Assembly: GCF_017104645.1 (NCBI RefSeq)
Contig: NZ_JAAGPF010000035.1
Coordinates: 1-38,153 of the forward strand
DNA from: Burkholderia sp. Ac-20379
GTDB taxonomy: Bacteria; Pseudomonadota; Gammaproteobacteria; Burkholderiales; Burkholderiaceae
DNA: 38,153 bases
Direction: 5' to 3'
The position numbers and the translations under genes are program-made. A model generated the notes under the pieces. The model did not search any database, was not told the origin of the DNA, and saw only the letters and a program-made list of their open reading frames with translations. The stretch's first letter is position 1, and each line of letters starts with the position of its first letter. Positions 29,436-37,248 of this stretch are shown here, piece by piece.

Positions 29436-30764
29436 ATGCAACACATCTCAGTCGTTCAGCATGACGTAACAAGCACCAAGGGGCAGCTCGCCCGGCTCGT
29501 CGTTTTCGTCGCAGCGATCGCCATCGGTGCATCGCTCATCGGCCCGCTGAAGCTCAAGCTCGGGATCGGCACGGTGGTGCTGCTGCCGATGGTCTGGGCC
29601 ATGATCCTCGGTGCGATCGTGGGCGTGATCGGCACGCGCCAGCACGGCATCGCGCGCTTCGATGCGGAGCTGCAATTCAAGGCCGGCGCGCTGCTGCAAC
29701 CGGCGCTGCTGATGTTCACGGCCAAGCTCGGCCTGATGGTGGGCTGGTCGCTGCCGAAGGTGATGCACGCCGGCTGGGCGCTCGCATTCCAGGAGTTCGG
29801 CCACTTTCTCGGCACCATCCTGGTGGCGCTGCCGCTCGCGCTGCTGCTCGGCATCAAGCGCGAGGCGATCGGCGCGACGTTCTCGGTGGGCCGCGAGCCG
29901 AGCCTCGCGATCATCGGCGACCGCTACGGCATGAACTCGCCCGAAGGCTGCGGCGTGCTGGCCGAATACCTGACCGGCACGATCTTCGGCGCGGTGTTCA
30001 TCGCGCTGCTGGCCGGCTTCATCGCCTCGCTCGGCATCCTCGATCCGATCGCGCTGGCGATGGGCGCGGGCGTGGGCTCGGGCAGCATGATGGCCGCCGC
30101 CTCGGGCGCGATCGCCGCGCAGCAGACGCCCGAAGTGGCCAAGCAGGTCGCCACCTTCGCGGCCGCCAGCAACCTGATCACGAGCACGGTGGGCGTGTAC
30201 TTCACGCTGTTCATCTCGCTGCCGTGCGCCGTGCGCTTCTATCGGTTCCTCGAACCGAAGATCGGCCGCACCACGCGCGCCTCGTCGGCCGCGAGCGACC
30301 GCGTCGACGCGTCCGACGCCAAGGAGGGCACCTATTCGAGCGTCGAGAAATGGGTGGCGTGGCTCGTGGTGGGCGCGGTGTCGATCGTCTGCAATGCGAT
30401 CCTGACGGGCGGCAACCCGATGGACAGCGTGCCGTGCATCCTGATCATCCTCGCCGTGCTGGCCGTCAACGACGTGCTCGTCAAGCTGATCGGCGGGCGG
30501 CTGCCGGCCGTGTGCGTGGTGTCGCTGGTGGCGATGGCGCTGACCTCGCCGTGGAGCCCGGTGGCCGCCAGCGTCAATGCGCTGAGCAATCACCTCGACT
30601 TCCTGTCGGTCACGCCGCCGATGCTGACGCTGGCCGGCCTGTCGATCGCCAAGGACATCCCCGCGTTCCGCAAGCTCGGCTGGCGCATCGTGCTGGTGTC
30701 GTTCTGCGCCAACGCGGGCAGCTTCCTGGTCGCGAGCGTCGTCGCGCAATTCTTCCACCACTGA
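29436..30764 (+). CDS. DUF3100-type multi-span membrane protein, probable transporter
   Basis: This 442-residue protein has about 10-12 hydrophobic segments and matches my memory of the DUF3100 family: LKLKLGIGTVVLLPMVWAMILG, FSVGREPSLAIIGDRYGMNSPEG, ALAMGAGVGSGSMMAAASGA and LTLAGLSIAKDIPAFRKLGWR. The glycine/serine-rich GVGSGSMMAAA stretch resembles re-entrant or substrate-binding loops of secondary transporters. A cytoplasmic loop with charged and Ser residues lies at about 279-306. No transport substrate has been assigned to the family to my knowledge. Its place between a dehydrogenase and an M20 hydrolase suggests uptake of the operon's substrate. GAGGGAGAGAAG precedes ATG 29436. Confidence 0.85.
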   Translation: MQHISVVQHDVTSTKGQLARLVVFVAAIAIGASLIGPLKLKLGIGTVVLLPMVWAMILGAIVGVIGTRQHGIARFDAELQFKAGALLQPALLMFTAKLGLMVGWSLPKVMHAGWALAFQEFGHFLGTILVALPLALLLGIKREAIGATFSVGREPSLAIIGDRYGMNSPEGCGVLAEYLTGTIFGAVFIALLAGFIASLGILDPIALAMGAGVGSGSMMAAASGAIAAQQTPEVAKQVATFAAASNLITSTVGVYFTLFISLPCAVRFYRFLEPKIGRTTRASSAASDRVDASDAKEGTYSSVEKWVAWLVVGAVSIVCNAILTGGNPMDSVPCILIILAVLAVNDVLVKLIGGRLPAVCVVSLVAMALTSPWSPVAASVNALSNHLDFLSVTPPMLTLAGLSIAKDIPAFRKLGWRIVLVSFCANAGSFLVASVVAQFFHH

Positions 30765-30857
30765 AGCCTCAAAGCCCCGCTCCCCGTCCTTCCCAACCGA
30801 CGCGCCGCGCCGGCAGGCTCACGCCCGCCGCACGCGGCGCGCACCAGCCTGCCCAGC

Positions 30858-32279
30858 ATGAACGCCAACTTCACCGCTCCCGCCTCGTCCGCCGCCTCGC
30901 GCGACGCGCTGATCGCCGCTGCCGCCCGCCATTTCGATTCGGGAGCCTACACATTGGAACTGGCACGCCGCGTCGCGGCGCGCACCGAAAGCCAGAACCC
31001 CGAGCGCCACGACGAACTGCTCGCCTACCTGACCGGCGACACCGCCGCCTGCCTCGCCGCGCTCGGCTTCAAATCGGAAATCTGGGAGAACCCGGTCGAC
31101 GGCGCGCCGCCGTTCCTGTTCGCCTCGCGCATCGAGCACCCCGAGCTGCCGACCGTGCTGATCTACGGCCACGGCGACGTGGTGCGCGGCGACGACGCCA
31201 ACTGGGCGCCCGGCCTCGAACCGTGGCGCGTGCAGGTGGTCGGCGACCGCCTCTACGGGCGCGGCACCGCCGACAACAAGGGGCAACACTCGGTCAATCT
31301 GGCCGCGCTCGCGCTGACCTTGCAAGCGCGCGGCGGCAAGCTCGGCTTCAACCTGAAATGCCTGATGGAAATGGGCGAGGAAGTGGGCTCGCCGGGCTTG
31401 GCCGAGGTGGCGGCGCTGCACGCGGCCGAGTTGCGGGCCGACCGGTTCCTCGCCTCGGACGGCCCGCGCGTGGATGCCGCCACGCCCACGCTGTTCCTCG
31501 GCTCGCGCGGCTTCATCAACTTCACACTGTCGATCGAGAGCCGCCAGCGCAGCTATCACTCCGGCAACTGGGGCGGCCTGCTCGCGAACCCGGCGCTGCG
31601 GCTCGCCAACGCGCTGGCCACGCTGGCCGACGAACGCGGCGCGATCCGGCTGGCCGGGCTGAAGCCCGCGAGCCTGCCACCCGAGGTCAGGGCGCGCCTG
31701 GCCGACGTGACGCTCGACGATCAACCGGGCGCGCCCGCCATCGACGACGGCTGGGGCGAGCCGGGCCTGAGCCGCAGCGAGAAGCTGTACGGCTGGAATG
31801 CGTTCGAGGTGCTGGCGATGACGGCCGGCAACCCGGCCGCGCCGGTCAACGCGATTCCGCCGAGCGCGCGGGCGCATTGCCAGTTGCGCTTCGTGGTGGG
31901 CACCGATTGGGCGCGGCTCGACGCGCTGCTGCGTGCGCACTTCGACAGCCTCGGCTTCCCGGACGTGCAGGTGGCGCTCGGCGACCGCTCGCCCGCCACG
32001 CGGCTGAGCCCGGACGATCCGTGGGTGCGCTTCGTCGAGCGCTCGGTCGAAGCCACGCTGGGCCGCGCGCCGCGCGTGCTGCCGAACATCGGCGGCTCGA
32101 TTCCGAACCACGTGTTCTCGGACGTGCTCGGGCTGCCGACCGTGTGGATGCCTCACTCCTATCCGGGCTGCGCGCAGCATGCGCCGGACGAGCACATGCT
32201 GGCGAACGTGGCGCGGGAGGGGTTGATGATGATGGCGGGGGTGTGGTGGGATCTGGGGGAACGCAGCGTCGCCCGTTAG
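30858..32279 (+). CDS. M20-family metallopeptidase/amidohydrolase
   Basis: This 473-residue M20 hydrolase has two zinc sites. Seen are H105 and D107 in IYGHGDVV, the bridging D139 in GTADNKGQHS, the catalytic pair E174/E175 in EMGEEVGSPG, D201 in ASDGPR and a late histidine in GCAQHAPDEH; a dimerisation lid lies between. M20 enzymes cleave dipeptides, N-acyl or N-carbamoyl amino acids. As the last gene of the operon it may release an amino-acid-like moiety from the imported substrate. The ribosome site before ATG 30858 is weak. Its stop lies 2 bp from the end of the convergent higA-like gene. Confidence 0.93.
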   Translation: MNANFTAPASSAASRDALIAAAARHFDSGAYTLELARRVAARTESQNPERHDELLAYLTGDTAACLAALGFKSEIWENPVDGAPPFLFASRIEHPELPTVLIYGHGDVVRGDDANWAPGLEPWRVQVVGDRLYGRGTADNKGQHSVNLAALALTLQARGGKLGFNLKCLMEMGEEVGSPGLAEVAALHAAELRADRFLASDGPRVDAATPTLFLGSRGFINFTLSIESRQRSYHSGNWGGLLANPALRLANALATLADERGAIRLAGLKPASLPPEVRARLADVTLDDQPGAPAIDDGWGEPGLSRSEKLYGWNAFEVLAMTAGNPAAPVNAIPPSARAHCQLRFVVGTDWARLDALLRAHFDSLGFPDVQVALGDRSPATRLSPDDPWVRFVERSVEATLGRAPRVLPNIGGSIPNHVFSDVLGLPTVWMPHSYPGCAQHAPDEHMLANVAREGLMMMAGVWWDLGERSVAR

Positions 32280-32281
32280 GC

Positions 32282-32707
32282 TCAGACGAATACGCTCATG
32301 TCGGTGCCGAAGCGCTCGGCCAGCGCTTTCGCGACTTTCTTGCTGATCTCGCGACGGCCCGCCAGGATATCGCTGATCAACGTCGGCGATGCAATGTCGG
32401 CCAGATCCTTTTGCTTCAGGCCATGCGTTTCCAGCAGATAGCGAAGCACGTCGCGCGGCTCGGCTTTCGGCAATGCCATCTGTCGGGATTCCCAACCCTC
32501 GATCAGGTCGGTGACCAGATCGAACAGGTCGTGCAGCGGGCCGTCGTCTTCTTCGAGATGTAGGTGATCGGCCAGTTCGTTGGCCAGCGCGACCATCTTG
32601 CGGTGATCGTCCTCATCGCGAATCGGCTTGAGAAAGACTTGCTCCTGCAAGGCCGACCAGGTTTTGGCAATGGCGGGAAAACCGCCCGAGAGGCGTTGAG
32701 TTTTCAT
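32282..32707 (-). CDS. higA: HigA-type antitoxin with C-terminal XRE helix-turn-helix
   Basis: This 141-residue protein begins with an acidic alpha-helical N-half (LANELADHLHLEEDDGPLHDLFDLVTDLIEGWE) and ends with an XRE-like DNA-binding domain (LLETHGLKQKDLADIASPTLISDILAGRREISKKVAKALAERFG). This is the layout of HigA antitoxins that both neutralise HigB and repress the operon. Its start overlaps the toxin stop by four bases (ATGA), so the two are translationally coupled, toxin first as is usual for higBA. The TTCGC/GCGAA palindromes upstream are its probable operators. Confidence 0.9.
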   Translation of the reverse strand: MKTQRLSGGFPAIAKTWSALQEQVFLKPIRDEDDHRKMVALANELADHLHLEEDDGPLHDLFDLVTDLIEGWESRQMALPKAEPRDVLRYLLETHGLKQKDLADIASPTLISDILAGRREISKKVAKALAERFGTDMSVFV

Positions 32708-33003
32708 TTCTTTCTATTCTTCCCGGTCCAGGCGTCGTATTCCTTGTGCGTCAGAACATGGCGGATGAACAACTTTTGCCGATCGAAATGAATGGCGGCA
32801 ACGACTCGACACTTGTTGCCTCCCACGTTGAATACATAGAAGCAGGCGGGAACGTAATCAACGGTACCGAATGTCTTCTTCAGGCTGGCCAGATCGTCGG
32901 CCTTGCACTTCAGCGCCAGGGTGTACCAGATCTGAAGCGAACTTTTCGTTACAGGGTGCTTGGCAATGAATTCATCGACTGCCGTCTTCGAAATGACACG
33001 CAT
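32704..33003 (-). CDS. higB: HigB-type mRNA-interferase toxin
   Basis: This 99-residue RelE/HigB-fold protein: MRVISKTAVDEFIAKHP, SLQIWYTLALKCKADDLASLKKTFGTVDYV, FNVGGNKCRVVAAIHFDRQKLFIRHVLTHKEYDAW. These match the HigB_toxin family, which cleaves mRNA in the ribosome. The likely catalytic residues are the conserved R/H/Y set near the C-terminus (R89 or nearby, H92, Y95 by eye). I chose ATG 33003, with AAGGA 9 nt upstream, over the ATG six codons earlier. It is intact, so it should be active unless the antitoxin holds it. Confidence 0.9.
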   Translation of the reverse strand: MRVISKTAVDEFIAKHPVTKSSLQIWYTLALKCKADDLASLKKTFGTVDYVPACFYVFNVGGNKCRVVAAIHFDRQKLFIRHVLTHKEYDAWTGKNRKK

Positions 33004-33111
33004 GCTGGCGTTCCTTGTCAAACGTTTCGGCGTCGTTCATGACGTTCTCCGTAACAGGGGTCGCGCCCGGAATGAATCATGGCAAACGCCGATGCTGCAT
33101 ACGCGGAAACG

Positions 33112-33172
33112 AGTGTATTCGCAAAACGCGAACTTCGCAATATGCGAAGTTCATGTGTTCGCTAGCATAGCG
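33112..33172 (-). promoter_or_regulatory. higBA promoter overlapped by three palindromic operators
   Basis: On the minus strand: -35 TTGCGA (33135-33140), 17-nt spacer, -10 TACACT (33112-33117). The -35 lies inside a perfect 10-bp inverted repeat GAACTTCGCA-ATA-TGCGAAGTTC (33130-33152). A second repeat TTCGC-AAAAC-GCGAA (33118-33132) fills the spacer and a third, CGCTA-GCA-TAGCG (33160-33172), lies upstream. This suits cooperative HigA autorepression. The rest of the 414-bp gap 33004-33417 holds only the site at 33316. Confidence 0.7.
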
Positions 33173-33315
33173 CGCGAGGGCTGAAACGGCGCTGATGTGC
33201 ATCAAGCGGATATGCCCGCGGCATGAATGACACCGTGATCGTCGAGGTGGTTCGCGAGGTGCCGACAGCCGCTGCGTGTTTCTCCCGATGTCCACGCAAC
33301 ACCCGCCCCGCTATT

Positions 33316-33329
33316 CTCTGGATACAGAG
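33316..33329. promoter_or_regulatory. Palindromic site CTCTG-GATA-CAGAG upstream of the hypothetical gene
   Basis: Perfect 5-bp arms with a 4-base centre. Its reverse complement equals 12 of 14 bases of a site at 34084-34097 just before the GntR/FCD gene. It is the likely operator of that regulator, about 90 bp before the start at 33418. Confidence 0.5.
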
Positions 33330-33417
33330 TTCGGCATTCGGTAGACAATTTCACCGACCCATCACGACGATCCCGCCGCTCTGCTCCCCACGATTGGCTC
33401 ACCGCCGAGGACGCGCG

Positions 33418-33966
33418 ATGAAGATGCCGGATTGCCTGTTTGGCCGTTCCCCCAGCACCGACCGCAACGAACCGCTGCTGCTCGGCGAAACCGGCTTCTC
33501 GTTCGCCCGCGCGCAGCGCCCGGCCGCACCGCTCGCGCAATGGGCGCACGGCGGCGTGCCCGCGCCGGCGCGCGCGGCATTGCAGGCGCAGGACGGCTTC
33601 GCCGATCCGGAAACGCTGTCGTACGTGCCGCTGGAGCGCGATTCGCTCGGCGGCGTCGAGGCCGAATGGATTCTGGCGCGCGCCGCGGCCGGCCTGCTGT
33701 CGATCTTCGTGCGCGACGCGCGCGGCGGCGAGGCCAGCCAGTTGCTCGACGACATGCGCTTCGCCGTGGCCGAGGCGCGGCGCTTCCGCGCGGCCGCCGC
33801 GCTGGTGTTCGTGCAGCAGGCGCGCGGCGGCGATCTCGCAGGCTGCCTCGACGCGGTGCGCGCCGCGTACCATGCCGACACGATCAAGACCGGCCGGCTC
33901 TACGCCGCTGCAACCGCCAGCGCGGACGACCTGCCCGTCTGGTTCTGCTGCCTTCCCGCCCACTGA
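33418..33966 (+). CDS. Hypothetical protein (182 residues)
   Basis: A soluble, Ala- and Arg-rich protein without signal peptide or membrane segments. Recognisable stretches are LLGETGFSFARAQRPAAPL, VPLERDSLGGVEAEWILARAAAGLLSIFVRD, QLLDDMRFAVAEARRFRAAAALVFVQQA and a C-terminal DLPVWFCCLPAH. I do not recognise a family. ATG 33418 follows GAGG; a second ATG lies two codons on, and a longer open frame starts at 33223. It shares a putative operator with the GntR gene that follows 142 bp later on the same strand, so it may be a target of that regulator. Confidence 0.65.
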   Translation: MKMPDCLFGRSPSTDRNEPLLLGETGFSFARAQRPAAPLAQWAHGGVPAPARAALQAQDGFADPETLSYVPLERDSLGGVEAEWILARAAAGLLSIFVRDARGGEASQLLDDMRFAVAEARRFRAAAALVFVQQARGGDLAGCLDAVRAAYHADTIKTGRLYAAATASADDLPVWFCCLPAH

Positions 33967-34083
33967 GCCGCCGGGCCCCAATACCCCTCGCCCCGCTCCG
34001 GGCTGACGCAACGCAAGCGGCCGGCGCACCGCCTGGCCGCCGTCCCTTCGCGCCCCCGCATCCGGGCTGGTAAGCTAACGGTA

Positions 34084-34097
34084 TTCTGTATCCATAG
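34084..34097. promoter_or_regulatory. Candidate GntR operator at its own start
   Basis: TTCTGTATCCATAG, equal at 12 of 14 bases to the reverse complement of the palindrome at 33316-33329. It ends 11 bp before ATG 34109, on top of where the ribosome site should be, and overlaps a TATTCT -10-like hexamer (34082-34087). This suits autorepression. Confidence 0.45.
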
Positions 34098-34108
34098 ATG
34101 CCGTGACC

Positions 34109-34771
34109 ATGCCAGCGAAACTCTTGAAAATCCAGGCGCGCACCGATTACGTCGACGAGGTCTATCGCGTGCTGCGCGATGCCATCACCGAAGGCTCGAT
34201 CGCGCCGGGCACCCGCATCGTCCAGGAAGAAATCGCCGAGCAGCTCTCGGTGTCGCGCTCGCCGGTGCTGCAGGCGTTCCGCCTGCTGAAGAAGGATGGC
34301 CTGGTGGAAGACGCGCCGGGCCGCGGCCTGCAGGTCGCGCCGCTCGACGCCGAGCGCATCGGCCATCTGTACGAGCTGCGCGGCGCGCTCGACAGCCTCG
34401 CCGCCCGGCTCGCCGCGCGCAAGCGCGTCAAGCTCGACAAATCGCTGATCGCCGCGGGCCGCAAGCTCTCGAAGGGCGAGGACATCAAGGCGATGATCGA
34501 GGCCGACATGGCCTTCCACAGCGCGATCTACGCCGCCTCGGGCAACCCGCTGATCGTCGACAACGCGCACCTGCACTGGATGCTGCTGCGCCGCGTGATG
34601 GGTGCCGTGCATCAGGTGGCCGGCCAGCGCAAGACGGTCTGGGACGAGCACGCGGCGATCGCCGAGGCGATCGCGCAGGGCGACGAGGAGCTGGCCGCGA
34701 AGCTCAGCATTCAGCACACCGAATATGCGCGCGAGAACCTCGTGCGCAACATGGCCGAGGCGGTGGCCTGA
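34109..34771 (+). CDS. GntR/FCD-family transcriptional regulator
   Basis: This 220-residue regulator has the usual single winged helix at about 14-75 (VYRVLRDAITEGSIAPGTRIVQEEIAEQLSVSRSPVLQAFRLLKKDGLVE, then PGRGLQVAPL). The FCD domain at about 80-215 carries metal/ligand-site residues D/H in EADMAFHSAIYAASGN, H in WDEHAAIAEAI and H in SIQHTEYARENL. I chose ATG 34109 (MPAKLLKIQ); GTG 34103 is also open. Neither has a Shine-Dalgarno, and the predicted start of transcription is very close, so translation may be nearly leaderless. Probable targets are itself and the hypothetical gene upstream. A convergent transporter lies beyond a strong hairpin. Confidence 0.9.
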   Translation: MPAKLLKIQARTDYVDEVYRVLRDAITEGSIAPGTRIVQEEIAEQLSVSRSPVLQAFRLLKKDGLVEDAPGRGLQVAPLDAERIGHLYELRGALDSLAARLAARKRVKLDKSLIAAGRKLSKGEDIKAMIEADMAFHSAIYAASGNPLIVDNAHLHWMLLRRVMGAVHQVAGQRKTVWDEHAAIAEAIAQGDEELAAKLSIQHTEYARENLVRNMAEAVA

Positions 34772-34777
34772 ACGCAC

Positions 34778-34810
34778 GCGCGCCGGCGGATGCGAAACCC
34801 GCCGGCGCGC
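34778..34810. terminator. Strong hairpin between convergent GntR and MFS genes
   Basis: Perfect 12-bp arms GCGCGCCGGCGG (34778-34789) and CCGCCGGCGCGC (34799-34810) with a 9-base loop, in the 69-bp gap between convergent genes. No T-run. Probably ends transcription from both sides. Confidence 0.6.
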
Positions 34811-34840
34811 AGCGCCGAACCATCAGGCGAACGAACCGTT

Positions 34841-36154
34841 TCAAGCCCGCGTGCGGCGCGAATTCACCAGCGCGGGCGGCACCAGCAACACCAGCGCACC
34901 ACCCACCACCAGGCTCGCCGACAGCACCAGCACCCCGGCGCCGGCCGATCCCGTCGCGTTCTTGATCAGGCCGATCAGCGACGGGCTGACCACGCCCGAA
35001 ATGCTGCCGACCGAATTCGCGAGCGCGAGGCCCGCGGCGGCGGCGGCGCCACCGAGAAACGCGGGCGGCAGCACCCAGAACTGCGAGATGGTGGTCATCA
35101 CGCCCATCGTGCCGATCGTCAGGCCGATCAGCGCCAGCGCGGTGGAATGCGCGAACGCCACGCTCAGGCCCAGCCCGAGCGCCCCCACCAGCCCCGGCAC
35201 GATCAGGTGCCAGCGCCGCTCGCCGCTGCGATCCGAGCTCTGGCTGACCAGCACCATCGCGATCGCGCCGGCCGCATACGGAATCGCGCTCAGCAGCCCC
35301 ACGTTGAGCGGGTTCGACACGCCGCTCGATTTGATCAGCGTCGGCAGCCAGAAGCTCACGCCGTACAGCCCCATCGTGTAGAAGAAGTAGATGCCGCTGA
35401 CCAGCAGGATCTTCGGGCTGAACAGGCCGTCGGTCACCGAATGCAGCGCGCCCTTCGGCGCTTCCTCGCGCAGCTTGCGCTCGATCGCGGCCTTCTGGTC
35501 GGCGTCGAGCCAGTTGGCGTCGGCCACCTTGTCGTCGAGGAAGAAGAACGCGATCGCGCCGAGCACGATGGTCGGCACGCCTTCCAGCAGGAACAGCCAC
35601 TGCCAGCCGGCCATGCCGTGCGCGCCGCCGAGCTGCGTCATGAGCCAGCCCGACAGCGGCCCGCCGATCACGCCCGACATCGGAATGCCCGTCATGAACA
35701 GCGCCGTCACCTTCGAGCGGCGCGACGGCGGAAACCAGTACGTGAGATACAGCACGATGGCCGGAAAGAAGCCCGCCTCGGCCACGCCGAGCAGGAAGCG
35801 CATCACGTAGAACTGCGTGGCCGTGTGCACGAACATCATGCCGGCCGACAGCAGCCCCCAGGTCACCATGATCCGCGCGATCCAGCGTCGCGGCCCCACA
35901 CGCAGCAGCATCAGATTGCTTGGCACTTCGAACAGCAGATAGCCGATGAAGAACACGCTCGCGCCGAAGCCGTAGATCGCTTCGTCGAAGCCGAGATCGG
36001 TCAGCATCTGGAGCTTCGCGAACGCGACGTTGATGCGGTCGAGATACGCGGCGAGATAGCAGAGAAACAGGAACGGCACGAGCCGGACGGTCGCTTTCGC
36101 GAACGCGGACGACTCGCCGCCTTCCATATACGCGGCAGGGCTGGGGGAACTCAT
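34841..36154 (-). CDS. MFS transporter of the anion:cation symporter (ACS) type
   Basis: This 437-residue, roughly 12-helix protein shows ACS signatures of the tartrate/phthalate-permease-like branch: RLVPFLFLCYLAAYLDRINVAFAKLQM, YLLFEVPSNLMLLRVGPRRWIARIMVTWG, FLLGVAEAGFFPAIVLYLTYWFP and FMTGIPMSGVIGGPLSGWLM. It should import an organic anion with protons. CAGGAG lies 7 nt before ATG 36154. It follows the class II aldolase gene after 93 bp on the same strand and is probably cotranscribed, so its substrate is likely the acid that the aldolase-type enzyme works on. It is not close to the MFS1/MFS2 pair of this window. Confidence 0.94.
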   Translation of the reverse strand: MSSPSPAAYMEGGESSAFAKATVRLVPFLFLCYLAAYLDRINVAFAKLQMLTDLGFDEAIYGFGASVFFIGYLLFEVPSNLMLLRVGPRRWIARIMVTWGLLSAGMMFVHTATQFYVMRFLLGVAEAGFFPAIVLYLTYWFPPSRRSKVTALFMTGIPMSGVIGGPLSGWLMTQLGGAHGMAGWQWLFLLEGVPTIVLGAIAFFFLDDKVADANWLDADQKAAIERKLREEAPKGALHSVTDGLFSPKILLVSGIYFFYTMGLYGVSFWLPTLIKSSGVSNPLNVGLLSAIPYAAGAIAMVLVSQSSDRSGERRWHLIVPGLVGALGLGLSVAFAHSTALALIGLTIGTMGVMTTISQFWVLPPAFLGGAAAAAGLALANSVGSISGVVSPSLIGLIKNATGSAGAGVLVLSASLVVGGALVLLVPPALVNSRRTRA

Positions 36155-36247
36155 GGTTGTCTCCTGAGGGGCCTTGCGATGGCCGGCCGGGCGGGCGCCT
36201 TCTGAGGATCGTCTCCGCCGGCCGGTCTGGGGTTCGACCGGCGGGAA

Positions 36248-37090
36248 TCAGTCGAACATGTCCGGCTGCGTCGCGACCAGATCGTTCCAGAGCGTCTGGA
36301 AGTGGAGCCAGCCGATGTATTCGCTGCCCACGTGTTCGCGGCTGTAGCGCGCGCGCTCGGGCGTCACTTCCTTCGGCACGATGCCGGTGGCCTCGATCAT
36401 CAATTGCTGGCGGCAGCAGCGTTCGAGCGCGATGAACCAGAACGCGGCCGAATCGATGCTGTGACGGCTCGCCGTCAGCAGCCCGTGGTTCTGGTGGATC
36501 GCGGCCTTCACGCCGGCGAACGCGTTGGCGACCTTGTTGCCGCCCTTCACTTCCACCGCCACCTTGCCCGCCTCCTCGCCGATCACCACGTGATCCTCGA
36601 AGAACGCGGCGGCGTCCTGCGAGATCGGCGCGAGCGGCTTGCCGAGCGCGGCGAACGCGGTGCCGTACACGGTGTGCGCGTGACACATCGCGACGATGTC
36701 CTGATGCTGTTCGTGCACCGCGGCGTGCAGCACGAAGCCCGCGCGGTTGATCGCGTATTCGCCCTCCACCACCTTGCCCTCGTGATCGGCGCAGATCAGG
36801 TTCGACACCTTGACCTGCGCGAAATGCACGGCCATCGGGTTGGTCCAGTACAGGCCCGGATGTTCGGGATCCCGAATCGTCAGGTGGCCGGCGAAGCCGT
36901 AATCGAAGCCGTGCTGCGCGAACGCGCGGCACGCGGCGACGAGCCGTTCCTTCAGATGCTGGCGATGCGCCGCGTGCGATTCGAACGTCGGCAGGTCGGG
37001 AAAGATCAGCCCTTCCTGATCGGGCTGGTAGATCGATACCTTGCCCGGCTTGACGATCGATTCGGCCGGGCGTTCGGCGACTGTGGACAT
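36248..37090 (-). CDS. Class II aldolase/adducin family protein
   Basis: This 280-residue zinc enzyme of the aldolase class II fold (fuculose-/ribulose-phosphate aldolase and epimerase, decarboxylase relatives) has metal ligands in MCHAHTVYG (HxH) and in IHQNHGLLT, and the usual FAGHLTIRDPE and WTNPMAVHFAQV loops. The N-terminal 60 residues before the core are longer than in FucA. I chose ATG 37090, giving MSTVAERPAES, because AAGGAGG stands 8 nt upstream; a longer frame to 37234 crosses the divergent promoter. It heads the operon with the ACS transporter and is divergent from the LysR at 37249. The reaction may be a retro-aldol cleavage or decarboxylation of a hydroxy acid; the substrate is unknown. 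Confidence 0.92.
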   Translation of the reverse strand: MSTVAERPAESIVKPGKVSIYQPDQEGLIFPDLPTFESHAAHRQHLKERLVAACRAFAQHGFDYGFAGHLTIRDPEHPGLYWTNPMAVHFAQVKVSNLICADHEGKVVEGEYAINRAGFVLHAAVHEQHQDIVAMCHAHTVYGTAFAALGKPLAPISQDAAAFFEDHVVIGEEAGKVAVEVKGGNKVANAFAGVKAAIHQNHGLLTASRHSIDSAAFWFIALERCCRQQLMIEATGIVPKEVTPERARYSREHVGSEYIGWLHFQTLWNDLVATQPDMFD

Positions 37091-37207
37091 GAGATTGCCT
37101 CCTTCGCATAGTGGGGTGAAGAGAGGCGGCGCGGCCTCCCACTGCCTGTCCCGCGCCGCCGATACCGTCATCGTCTGTCGCGCCGATCGCGTTGACAAAC
37201 GAACGCT

Positions 37208-37225
37208 GTTCATACAAACATGAAC
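37208..37225. promoter_or_regulatory. Inverted repeat in the aldolase-LysR divergent promoter
   Basis: Perfect arms GTTCAT and ATGAAC with a 6-base centre ACAAAC, 24 bp before the LysR start and 118 bp before the aldolase start. Length and place suit a LysR recognition site that serves autoregulation and control of the divergent operon. Confidence 0.5.
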
Positions 37226-37248
37226 CACATTCATACCTGGAGACGCGC

